6,300 nt of DNA from Nitrososphaerota archaeon (GCA_031282985.1 JAITCR010000033.1:1-6300), one strand, 5' to 3'. Shown: positions 1 to 5,377, counted from the stretch's first letter. Notes: generated from the letters alone by a model not told the origin. Translations and numbers: made by a program.

Positions 1-278
1 TCACCTCAACTAATTCGCGCAAAACACAATCAAGAACACTTTCTTTGCCTTCCTGTGCTGTTCTCCAAACGTTGTAGGGCAGTAGCAGATTTGCCATTTG
101 GAAAAATCATGGGCAGTGAGCGCCAGCGGCAGCCTTCTCGTTTTCGGTAGAGTATGGCACAGAAAATGTCGTAGAGATCTATGGTGTGTGGATGTGTTGC
201 TTTACGTGCTGTTTCAAGGGTAGGTCGTATTATTTCGAATTGTTTGCGTGTTATATCGCTGGGGTAAGTTGCCCTCAT
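1..278 (-). pseudogene. IS5-family transposase, N-terminal part, frameshifted
   Basis: From ATG at 278 the first ~57 residues match the N-terminal domain of IS5/IS402-type transposases (DUF4096-like). The pattern is a basic start, TRKQFEIIRPTL, a short variable stretch, DLYDIFCAILY, then EGCRWRSLP. The family normally continues with HDFPKWQ; here that text (HDFSKWQ) is only found after a shift to another frame near 105-110. A further shift near 65 is needed to read EGKESVLDCVLRELVEV to the window edge. In the original frame translation stops at about 30. At least two to three single-base changes therefore inactivate this copy. The catalytic DDE domain lies outside the window. The family call is fairly secure; the exact IS is unknown. 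Confidence 0.72.
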
Positions 279-355
279 GTATTTCCTCTCTACCTCTCAG
301 ATTGTTGTCATTTATCATACAACATACATGTTCTTAAAAGATATTAAACAGGCTC
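1..355 (-). mobile_element. Partial IS5-family insertion sequence, 5' end
   Basis: The left part of the window is the beginning of an IS5-family element read on the minus strand; the rest lies beyond position 1. It contains the transposase start (278) preceded by a GAGAGG ribosome-binding site. Upstream of that is a short leader, then a probable terminal sequence reading GAGCCTGTTTAATATC on the minus strand from about 355. I place the outer end there because the plus strand resumes an IS630-family transposase reading frame at about 356-359. The exact terminus and the target duplication (a TAA/TTA-like trinucleotide) are inferred, because the partner end is outside the window. Confidence 0.55.
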
Positions 356-545
356 TAAGAAAAAGTTGTTGTTTATTGCTGAACGGGTTGAAGTGTTTTT
401 GTTGTTTTTATCGGTGTATTTGCCTGATTTTAACAGGATTGAGAATCGGTGGGCAAATATGAAGCGTGCGTTACCTGACTTGATGCCTGGATGTGGAACC
501 CTGCAAGAAGCTATATACACCCATTTCGGAAGGCGCAATTCTTAA
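348..545 (+). pseudogene. IS630-family transposase, C-terminal fragment
   Basis: The frame is open from 348 (after a TAA at 345-347) to the stop at 543-545, 65 codons without its own start. It carries the typical C-terminal block of IS630-family DDE transposases: a lysine-rich KKKLLFIAER segment, a hydrophobic strand, YLPDFNRIENRWANMKRAL, and a tail LQEAIYTHF. In the family the equivalent of SPDLNPIE..W..LK contains the third catalytic acidic residue, which would be the Glu in RIENRW. Similarity starts at about 357, so the first two or three codons probably belong to the neighbouring IS5-like end. The first two catalytic aspartates are absent, so it cannot be active alone. Confidence 0.7.
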
Positions 546-559
546 ACTATTCCACTATA
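356..559 (+). mobile_element. IS630-family element remnant, right end
   Basis: This is the 3' end of an IS630/Tc1-mariner-type element: the C-terminal codons of the transposase, its stop codon (543-545), and a terminal inverted repeat ending in TA at 558-559. The same 18 bases occur inverted at 6252-6269, which fixes them as an element end. The upstream part is missing, apparently displaced by the IS5-family insertion ending near 355. Confidence 0.68.
542..559 (+). repeat. IS630 terminal inverted repeat, copy 1
   Basis: TTAAACTATTCCACTATA is an exact reverse complement of 6252-6269. It starts at the last transposase codons (the stop codon TAA at 543-545 lies inside it) and ends with TA, the dinucleotide duplicated by IS630-type elements. 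The matching flank on the other side of this element is not in the window. Confidence 0.8.
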
Positions 560-622
560 GTCTTAATTATTATCTTGACAGTTTTATTGGTGTAACTGTG
601 TAGTTTTTGTGTTTTTATACAT

Positions 623-781
623 CTAATTTGACCATTTGGTAGCGCATTTGTTCAGTTTGAGAATACAAAAATAATAAAGACTAAAGTCTAGAGTAGTTTT
701 GCCGTTGGGTAGGGTTTGTATGATGCGTTTGTATGCTGCTAAGCGTTTGTCGTAGTTGTGGATTGGTTCATCGTGGTTCAT
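623..781 (-). pseudogene. Possible N-terminal fragment of a tyrosine recombinase (integrase)
   Basis: From ATG at 781 the frame encodes 52 residues. The first ~33 read like the N-terminal SAM-like domain of archaeal tyrosine integrases: PIHNYDKRLAAYKRI, a short linker, then NGKTTLDF. The remainder is AT-rich with no resemblance, so the gene appears broken just after the LDF motif, next to a 12-base palindrome at 678-689. The open frame also runs upstream without a stop through the intergenic gap and into the 3' end of the tRNA-Ser gene. That is what one expects when a tRNA 3' end served as attachment site. The core-binding and catalytic (R-H-R-Y) parts are absent. The family call rests on a short stretch and is tentative. 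Confidence 0.38.
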
Positions 782-805
782 GTTCTTAGTATTTGCTGGG
801 AATTT

Positions 806-810
806 AAAAA
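806..810 (-). terminator. Possible oligo-T terminator after tRNA-Ser
   Basis: A run of five T residues on the minus strand lies about 30 bases past the tRNA CCA end. Archaeal RNA polymerase stops at short T tracts without needing a hairpin. This is weak evidence because the region is AT-rich. Confidence 0.28.
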
Positions 811-839
811 CTTGAGGAAGGGCGCTATAATCTTTTAAG

Positions 840-956
840 TGGCGCCGGGAGGGGGATTTGAACCCCCGTGGCCCCGAAAGACCACAAGCTTACGGGTTCA
901 CCTTTTGTGGTGGTGAATCTCCAGGCTTGCTCCCTGCCTGGCTAGGAGACCCCGGC
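840..956 (-). tRNA. tRNA-Ser (anticodon GGA) with 28-nt intron
   Basis: On the minus strand the acceptor stem GCCGGGG (956-950) pairs with TCCCGGC (850-844). The discriminator is G and CCA is encoded (842-840). D stem TCCT/GGGA has a GG-containing loop. The anticodon stem CAAGC/GCTTG (929-925, 889-885) encloses C-T-GGA-G, with the intron removed after position 37. A long variable arm with a 6-7 bp stem closed by a TTTCGG/TTCG loop marks a class II tRNA. The T arm is a perfect GGGGG/CCCCC with loop TTCAAAT. Class II shape, G discriminator and GGA anticodon identify serine (UCC/UCU codons). The mature length with CCA is 89 nt. It lies downstream of the mfn operon on the same strand but has its own TATA-like box. 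Confidence 0.95.
891..918 (-). other. tRNA-Ser intron at position 37/38 with bulge-helix-bulge
   Basis: Without removing 28 bases the anticodon stem cannot close on a 7-base loop. The intron forms a 6-bp helix TTCACC/GGTGAA (917-912, 902-897) with a 9-base loop. Around the cut sites the fold gives a 3-base bulge A-G-A (cut after G37), a central helix CTGG/CCCG with one T-C mismatch, and a second 3-base bulge T-A-A (cut before A38). This is the substrate of the archaeal tRNA splicing endonuclease, and the canonical site favours archaeal origin. Confidence 0.88.
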
Positions 957-1002
957 ACAAAGCGCCAATTTGGCTAACTTACCTTTTCTCTGCCTCTGCA
1001 GC

Positions 1003-1010
1003 ATTTAAAG
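1003..1010 (-). promoter_or_regulatory. TATA-like box for tRNA-Ser
   Basis: On the minus strand the sequence reads ACCTTTAAATG, a BRE/TATA-like element centred about 50 bases before the tRNA 5' end. Transcription from about 25 bases downstream would give a leader of about 20-25 nt, to be removed by RNase P. Position and sequence fit; no experimental support. Confidence 0.4.
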
Positions 1011-1118
1011 GTTTATGGTAAATGCGTCTTTTTGGTGCTTTTGTTTTTATTTTTTGTTTGTGTTTTTGGGTGTTATTTTTTTGTTGTTACTGTTGTTGTT
1101 TTATCTGTTAAGCAGGGT

Positions 1119-1796
1119 TTATGTTGAAATTGTGGTGCTTGTGGTTTTTTGTTTGTTTAATGTTGCTTCAATTCTGTTGGGGTAGTGTCCGTTTATGATG
1201 TGGCAGTTTATTTTATGGAATGTTTCAAGTATTTTTGGTAGGTATGTGTCTGTGCAGGTTTTGTTTTTCATTTCAGAGAGTTTTTTTATAGTTAGTTGTT
1301 CAAATAGTTTGGAGTGTTTGTTTTCTTTAGGGTTGTCTGTGAAAATGCCGTCAACGTCTTTAATTAGTAACAGTTTTGTGGTTTCAAGTTTTTTTGTAAT
1401 GTAGGCAGCTATTGAGTCTGATGTTACTTCCCAAGAGTTTGGTAATTCTTTTTTTAAGAATGTAAGTTTTGATGGTAAAAGCACAGTTAACGTGTTGTTG
1501 TTTTTGTTTGTTTTTTTTATGTTTTTTATGTTGTATGTAATTTGGCTGTTAGGCATTAGGTCTGCGAGGAGTAAACCGTATTGGTCCATTGCTAAAATTG
1601 CCATATGATGTATTGTTGTGTTTGATAGGGTAAACTGTTTATCTGCCTCTCTTATACAATCAGCAAATTTGCCTCCACCTGGAACTATCATTATTTGATG
1701 CATGTTAGCAAGTGAGCATAGTTTTTGACATAACGTTTTTAAAGCGTTGGGGTTTTGGGCGAGGCTACCTCCGATTTTTATAATGTTAAGGGTCAT
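1119..1796 (-). CDS. mfnE: MfnE: [5-(aminomethyl)furan-3-yl]methyl phosphate kinase
   Basis: This 225-residue amino-acid-kinase-fold protein would phosphorylate the aminomethylfuran phosphate (F1-P) with ATP to the diphosphate, the activated furan used in methanofuran synthesis; cytoplasmic. Visible signatures are KIGGSL at residues 7-12, VPGGGKFAD at 38-46, WEVTSDSIAA at 122-131, KDVDGIF at 146-152 (nucleotide side), and a C-terminal IINGHYPNRI. Length and motif order match archaeal MfnE (MJ0458-type) rather than acetylglutamate or uridylate kinase. The ATG at 1796 is chosen over an upstream ATG at 1814 because GAGGAG sits 7 bases before it and the product then starts at the beta strand leading to KIGGS. 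It overlaps the end of mfnF by 11 bases, so translational coupling is likely. It is very rich in Lys, Asn and Thr, and its coding strand is A/C-rich, unlike mfnD. The function is inferred from motifs plus operon context. Confidence 0.88.
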   Translation of the reverse strand: MTLNIIKIGGSLAQNPNALKTLCQKLCSLANMHQIMIVPGGGKFADCIREADKQFTLSNTTIHHMAILAMDQYGLLLADLMPNSQITYNIKNIKKTNKNNNTLTVLLPSKLTFLKKELPNSWEVTSDSIAAYITKKLETTKLLLIKDVDGIFTDNPKENKHSKLFEQLTIKKLSEMKNKTCTDTYLPKILETFHKINCHIINGHYPNRIEATLNKQKTTSTTIST

Positions 1797-2850
1797 AGTT
1801 TTTCTCCTCAACATGTTTTGCGGTCATTAATGCAACACCCACAGCTGGCACAGCTAATGATACACTATTTGGCAACAACTCGCCTAAGTCCACAATAACA
1901 TCTGCATTTACTTGTTTTGCTGCTTTATAGGCAAGAAATTTTTTTCCTAAACCTGCAATCAAAACAGGCACTTTAGCTGATATTGTTGCGTTTTTGACGT
2001 GTTTGTAGACTTGGCTTAGTCCGGTGGTTATTTGTTGAATTTGTTTTTCATAAACATGTTGAGCTATTATGATTAATTCTTTTTCAGTTAACATTTCCGT
2101 GTCTGCACATACTAATCGAGCAAGACGCGTTAATGCCTCTCTGCGCGTTGCACCCTTACCATCTGCTGTTTCACTAATGTACTGTTCACTGTTAATGTTA
2201 CCCAAGATAAGATGAACATCACCACTTAAGGCAAAAAGCTCAGAGGACACCGTAGACACCATACCTCTAACTGGAACCGTTTGAACTATAGCTGTCAGAT
2301 TTGTACGCAAACACCCCGTGTAAACAAGTTCCCCTAAAACAAGCTTATCAAGATCCGTCTTACCCCGCGCCGCCAATTTACCCCCTAATATAGGAACAAT
2401 ACTAGTACTAGTACTGCCCACATCAACAACTACGCAGTTCTCAAAATACTGCGAAACAAGCCATCCCGTTGCCACCCAATTAGCCGCAGCAACCCCCAAC
2501 GGCGAAGTCATTGCTTCCTCAAAACATTCCAAATTTGCATTTGTGTTTAAAACGAAAATAGGCAAATTACAAAAGGCCTCTCTAACGCAGCCTAAAATAT
2601 GCTCTACCCCTTCCCGTTTAGTCTGATACACATCAGCAAGCTCAGCTGTCATGGTTACACCAACAGCATCAAACCTACCCCCTACTGCATCGTTGAGTTT
2701 TTGCAGAACTTGCCCAAGATTATAAGAGTTTTTCCAAACTGGAAAATATTCAACCACAACATGAACATCTTTAATTACGCCTTTTAGAGTTTGAACATAA
2801 GCCGCTTTTGTATTAGCACCACCTATATCTAATCCCAACACGTTAACCAA
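1786..2850 (-). CDS. mfnF: MfnF: APMF-Glu synthase (H4MPT-linked C1 transfer pathway protein)
   Basis: About 354 residues of the ASKHA/hydantoinase-A-like family annotated as H4MPT-linked C1 transfer pathway protein. MfnF joins gamma-glutamyltyramine to the aminomethylfuran diphosphate, releasing pyrophosphate, to form APMF-Glu, the core of methanofuran. Counting from TTG at 2850, the phosphate-1 loop DIGGANTK is at 8-15, phosphate-2 DVGSTSTS at 143-150, the family motif GELVYTGCLRT at 173-183, and the C-terminal glycine motif IAGLGKKF at 298-305. Possible starts are ATG 2874, GTG 2862, TTG 2850 and GTG 2841. I favour 2850 because the family begins almost directly with the VLGLDIGG strand and a purine-rich GGGGTGTGGG lies upstream; ATG 2874 would add eight residues. 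The start overlaps the mfnD stop and the end overlaps mfnE, indicating one transcript. No damaged motif is seen. Confidence 0.9.
   Translation of the reverse strand: MVNVLGLDIGGANTKAAYVQTLKGVIKDVHVVVEYFPVWKNSYNLGQVLQKLNDAVGGRFDAVGVTMTAELADVYQTKREGVEHILGCVREAFCNLPIFVLNTNANLECFEEAMTSPLGVAAANWVATGWLVSQYFENCVVVDVGSTSTSIVPILGGKLAARGKTDLDKLVLGELVYTGCLRTNLTAIVQTVPVRGMVSTVSSELFALSGDVHLILGNINSEQYISETADGKGATRREALTRLARLVCADTEMLTEKELIIIAQHVYEKQIQQITTGLSQVYKHVKNATISAKVPVLIAGLGKKFLAYKAAKQVNADVIVDLGELLPNSVSLAVPAVGVALMTAKHVEEKNYDP
1804..1809 (-). promoter_or_regulatory. Ribosome-binding site of mfnE
   Basis: GAGGAG on the minus strand, 7 bases before ATG at 1796 and inside the last codons of mfnF. It settles the mfnE start and shows that this archaeon uses Shine-Dalgarno initiation for internal operon genes. 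Confidence 0.75.
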
Positions 2851-4075
2851 AACTACCCACACCCCTACATACATCTAAAACATACCTTTTAGCCTCTTCT
2901 AGTAAAAAGTGTGCCTCCTCTGAAGAGTTCCCCTCTGCAGAAATTAAAGCACAGCCCATTTTACTATCTTGAACAGAAAACGGTGGAGAAACCACCTCAG
3001 ATATCTCATATAACTTGTCTAAAACATCAATGTCTACTTTAGACGTTTCAATCTTGGAAAAACACGCACAACCCTCAAAAACAGTTTTGGACGGTAAAAC
3101 ATTTTCAAGAGCAGCATTTACTATAGCATCAGCAAAATTGAAACCTGCAACACGCCTAAGCCCAACAAAAGACATGGTCAACCTAGGATTAACATCAACA
3201 ACCACAGGACCTGTGTTTGTTAAAATCATATCAACACCAACATAACCCCTCAAACCTGAAAAACAACCAACAACAGCCTCAGCTACTCTAAAAACCTCTT
3301 GTTCCCTCACACTACAAAACGGCACCACACCACCCATATAACACGAAACCCCATCAGGTGATGAAAGCACAACGTTTTGCTTGTTAAGACTAACCGCCAA
3401 CGCTTTAGAGTCTGTGCAAAGCAAACTAACACTTACAGCTTCACCCTCAAGATACTCCTGAACTATAGCCGCTTCACTACCCAACTCTGTAACAATCCTC
3501 CCAACAGCATGTCCAACCTGCGATGCATCCTTTACAATACTCAAACCACTACAACCCATACCATCAACAGGCTTAAAAACAACAGGAAAACCCATTTCAC
3601 CCATAAACAAATCACCAATACATTGAGCAACATCAACCTTGACAGTTTTAGGAGTCCTCAAACCCTTAACCCCTAACGTTTCATACATGTTGACTTTATC
3701 TGAAACAGCCCATATAGCATTTGGACGACTATTAAACAAAGGCACCCCCTGCCGTTCTATAAATTCAACCAACGCATGTAACGTTCCACCCGTTTCAGGA
3801 GCAATCACATAGGCAGCATCAACATCAGCACAAATATTAAGAATAGTCTGCTGAGCATCCTTAAAACTAAAAATCGGAACAACACAATCAGCATCAATTG
3901 GCGGATTAAGCCGTGACATTTCTTCGTCAAGAATAACTGTCACCTTATGACCAGCTGTTTTCAAGTCTGCAACACATGAACGCAGCATGCCAAATCCCTC
4001 TGCTAAAATTCCCGGCGAAACTGCTCCCTCAGCAAAACCACCACCACACGCATGTTCATAGACTAAAATATCCAA
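2843..4075 (-). CDS. mfnD: MfnD: tyramine--L-glutamate ligase (ATP-grasp)
   Basis: A 410-residue ATP-grasp ligase that would couple tyramine to the gamma-carboxyl of glutamate with ATP, giving gamma-glutamyltyramine, the substrate of the neighbouring MfnF. The N-terminus ILVYEHACGGGF is characteristic of this family. The ATP-grasp core shows the lysine/glycine loop VVFKPVDGMGCSG near residues 165-177, VQEYLEGEAVSVSLL near 205-219, and the metal-binding VVVDVNPRLTMSF near 292-304. The family more often has E-x-N there; Asp in place of Glu is conservative. The open frame has no ATG; TTG at 4075 gives MDILVYEHACGGG and fits the family best, with TTG at 4090 as the alternative. The coding strand is strikingly G/T-rich. 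It is the first gene of the operon mfnD-mfnF-mfnE. Confidence 0.88.
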   Translation of the reverse strand: MDILVYEHACGGGFAEGAVSPGILAEGFGMLRSCVADLKTAGHKVTVILDEEMSRLNPPIDADCVVPIFSFKDAQQTILNICADVDAAYVIAPETGGTLHALVEFIERQGVPLFNSRPNAIWAVSDKVNMYETLGVKGLRTPKTVKVDVAQCIGDLFMGEMGFPVVFKPVDGMGCSGLSIVKDASQVGHAVGRIVTELGSEAAIVQEYLEGEAVSVSLLCTDSKALAVSLNKQNVVLSSPDGVSCYMGGVVPFCSVREQEVFRVAEAVVGCFSGLRGYVGVDMILTNTGPVVVDVNPRLTMSFVGLRRVAGFNFADAIVNAALENVLPSKTVFEGCACFSKIETSKVDIDVLDKLYEISEVVSPPFSVQDSKMGCALISAEGNSSEEAHFLLEEAKRYVLDVCRGVGSFG

Positions 4076-4100
4076 ATAAATCCCAAACAACCATAAACAA

Positions 4101-4114
4101 ATAAAAATTAAACC
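4101..4114 (-). promoter_or_regulatory. Possible promoter of the mfnDFE operon
   Basis: The minus strand reads GGTTTAATTTTTAT, a BRE/TATA-like stretch. About 25 bases downstream of its centre falls near 4082, only a few bases before the TTG at 4075, which would give an almost leaderless message. The surroundings are AT-rich, so chance matches are common. Confidence 0.32.
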
Positions 4115-4247
4115 TTTTTCTCTGCCCTACCGTCAATGATGTATCTTTATGCATATCTGTTACTTGTACACACCAGACAAAGACTTCTGTTATAATAAAT
4201 GCTTTAAGTCACTTTGATTCTCTTGAACTCATACAGGCGTATTTTTG

Positions 4248-4255
4248 TTATATAG
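4248..4255 (+). promoter_or_regulatory. TATA-like box ahead of the structured RNA block
   Basis: TTATATAG on the plus strand predicts a transcription start near 4277-4282, right where the G+C-rich, self-complementary block begins. This position is the main argument that the block is transcribed rightwards. A competing minus-strand box exists at 4434-4441. Confidence 0.38.
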
Positions 4256-4280
4256 ACTTTTTTTCTGCTCAATGCCTTTT

Positions 4281-4406
4281 TGTGTGGTCACACGTGAGCG
4301 GAGAGGCTCGGCGTAGAATCGCCCTTTGGCGTTACGGGCAGGTGCCGAGCATTTCAGCATATCACCCTTTCAGGGTGTAACGCCTCAAAGCGAACCAGCC
4401 TGTGTC
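4281..4406 (+). ncRNA. Candidate structured RNA with pseudoknot potential
   Basis: This block stands out from the AT-rich intergenic region (4293-4350 is about two-thirds G+C by hand count) and has no convincing protein. Perfect complementary segments are GCTCGGC 4306-4312 with GCCGAGC 4344-4350; GGCGTTAC 4328-4335 with GTAACGCC 4377-4384; hairpin CGCC-CTTT-GGCG at 4320-4331; hairpin CACCC/GGGTG at 4363-4377; and a closing ACACG/TGTGT (4290-4294, 4401-4405). The first two helices interlock as an H-type pseudoknot, while the second also excludes the CGCC/GGCG hairpin. Alternative, switch-like states are therefore possible. I do not recognise the family; 5S rRNA, SRP RNA, RNase P and the common riboswitches lack matching conserved segments. 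Strand is uncertain. The remaining sequence from 4091 to 4280 shows only AT-rich spacer and promoter-like stretches. Confidence 0.42.
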
Positions 4407-4411
4407 AAAAA
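4407..4411 (-). terminator. Possible oligo-T terminator after the surface-protein gene
   Basis: Five T residues on the minus strand about 40 bases beyond the stop codon of the 4451-5269 gene. It could end that transcript before the structured block. Weak on its own in AT-rich DNA. Confidence 0.25.
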
Positions 4412-4433
4412 TCAAATGGTAACTCATCAAATC

Positions 4434-4441
4434 ATTATATA
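4434..4441 (-). promoter_or_regulatory. TATA-like box facing the structured RNA block from the right
   Basis: The minus strand reads TATATAAT, immediately after the stop of the surface-protein gene. Initiation about 25 bases on would be near 4412, at the other edge of the structured block. It could drive a minus-strand RNA or belong to the mfn operon with a very long leader (about 340 nt) containing the structure. I cannot choose between the two directions from sequence. Confidence 0.3.
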
Positions 4442-4450
4442 CCTGAAGTG

Positions 4451-5269
4451 TCACAGTTTTTCTCTTGTTTTACGTTTTGTGAATAGAGCAAAGAGTACAA
4501 CAGATATAACTGAAATAATACCTGCAAATGCATAAACAGCATTATTTGGTATATCAAATTTAAACTTGTTATTATCAAATTTGTTGTTAGCTGTAATTTG
4601 TGTTCGCTCAGATTCAACTATTTCAGCGCCATCATCAAACTCGTTGTTAACTGTATCTTGTAACAACTCATTTGCAGATTTCTCCCCGTTGTTGTTACCA
4701 ATTTTATCCCAATAGATACGCGCCATAGCTGCTGACGAAATTCGTGTCTCAGATATACCCATAAAGTTTTCATCTATTGTAAAATAAATCATGTGGTCGT
4801 CAAAATAAATTCTGTTCCTTCCTTGGTCGTCATATCGCGCAAAAACAGCCAAATTATGTATTCCTTGTGATAGCTCACCAAAATCAGCAAGTCCTGCAAT
4901 TACATAATAAGAATACAATGCTGAGGGTTGAGTTGATTTAACCCCATTAGCATCAGTAACAGTTGCCCCTACTGGAACGAACTCTGAAGATACAGGTACT
5001 GTAACATTGTCCTTACCGTCAAGACTGTAAACGACTGTAACCTTGGCAACGTTAGGGTCAAAATGAGCAATGACAGTAAAGTTAAGACATACCCTATTTG
5101 ACGTATAGGTAGTGTTTAGAGGCGTAACTATGGAAAGTTCATCAACATAATATGTAACAGGTTCACCATCAGCAGTATATTGTGCTTGAATGGGTTGTAA
5201 AATACATAAAAACGCTATTAAAAGTGTCAAAACTGCAAGACCAATATACACCTTGGGTTTCATATACAT
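4451..5269 (-). CDS. Membrane-anchored cell-surface protein, unknown function
   Basis: A 272-residue exported protein. Residues 1-30 are a signal peptide (basic MKPK start, hydrophobic core, PIQAQ cleavage region). Residues ~40-166 form a beta-rich, probably Ig-like domain of a type common in archaeal surface proteins. It contains SIVTPLNTTYTSNRVCLNFTV, YSLDGKDNVTVPV, LSQGIHNLAVFARYDDQG and a closing IYFTID strand, with several N-x-S/T sites. An Asn/Asp-rich linker (~191-242) contains a diverged repeat (QDTVNNEFDDG, then TQITANNKFDNN). Residues 245-263 are a C-terminal membrane helix followed by KRKTREKL, so the domain should face outside. Starts at 5269 and 5263 are both possible; the latter gives MKPK directly. 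A TATA-like CTTTAATAA at 5297-5305 fits a near-leaderless message. No specific function can be given. Confidence 0.85.
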   Translation of the reverse strand: MYMKPKVYIGLAVLTLLIAFLCILQPIQAQYTADGEPVTYYVDELSIVTPLNTTYTSNRVCLNFTVIAHFDPNVAKVTVVYSLDGKDNVTVPVSSEFVPVGATVTDANGVKSTQPSALYSYYVIAGLADFGELSQGIHNLAVFARYDDQGRNRIYFDDHMIYFTIDENFMGISETRISSAAMARIYWDKIGNNNGEKSANELLQDTVNNEFDDGAEIVESERTQITANNKFDNNKFKFDIPNNAVYAFAGIISVISVVLFALFTKRKTREKL

Positions 5270-5296
5270 CCCACAAATACATGTTTAATGATGTCG

Positions 5297-5305
5297 TTAT
5301 TAAAG
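5297..5305 (-). promoter_or_regulatory. Possible promoter of the surface-protein gene
   Basis: CTTTAATAA on the minus strand is centred about 32 bases before ATG 5269, predicting initiation a few bases upstream of the start codon. Tentative because of the AT-rich setting. Confidence 0.3.
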
Positions 5306-5349
5306 TTTAATCCAAAAATAGCAATAAGAGTGAAAATAGTCTAAAGAGT

Positions 5350-5360
5350 AAAATAAAAAA
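5350..5360 (-). terminator. Probable oligo-T terminator after the 5378-5866 gene
   Basis: The minus strand reads TTTTTTATTTT about 18 bases beyond the stop codon, with no hairpin needed. It separates the gene from the next surface-protein gene, which has its own promoter-like box. Confidence 0.42.
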
Positions 5361-5377
5361 GAAGGTTTAGAGTTTGT

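Noticed and set aside
277..538. Other open frames over the IS630 remnant (plus 277-462 and minus 344-538)
   Set aside because: The transposase frame ending at 545 carries the recognisable family motif; the others are alternative-frame readings.
575..600. ACAGTT/AACTGT inverted repeat after the IS630 end
   Set aside because: The 6-bp arms with a 10-base loop in AT-rich DNA are expected by chance and no T tract follows.
1020..1118. T/G-rich low-complexity stretch as an origin or regulatory repeat
   Set aside because: It has no unit structure and continues the same G/T bias into the mfnE coding region. I see nothing else in this spacer apart from the tRNA promoter-like box.
2399..2415. Repeated ACTAGT/AGTACT units resembling a short tandem repeat or operator
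   Set aside because: They are the Ser-Thr-Ser-Thr codons of the conserved phosphate-2 loop of MfnF, so coding explains them.
3015..3676. Plus-strand open frames rich in Thr, Asn and Pro
   Set aside because: They lie opposite the well-supported mfnD gene and reflect its skewed composition. No motif or ribosome-binding site supports them.
4281..4406. Identity as 5S rRNA, SRP RNA, RNase P RNA, TPP, cobalamin or c-di-AMP riboswitch
   Set aside because: I compared both strands by eye with the conserved segments of these families and found none of them in the right order.
4326..4535. Plus-strand 69-codon open frame across the structured block
   Set aside because: No protein similarity is visible, it runs through the paired RNA segments and then into the end of the surface-protein gene on the other strand.
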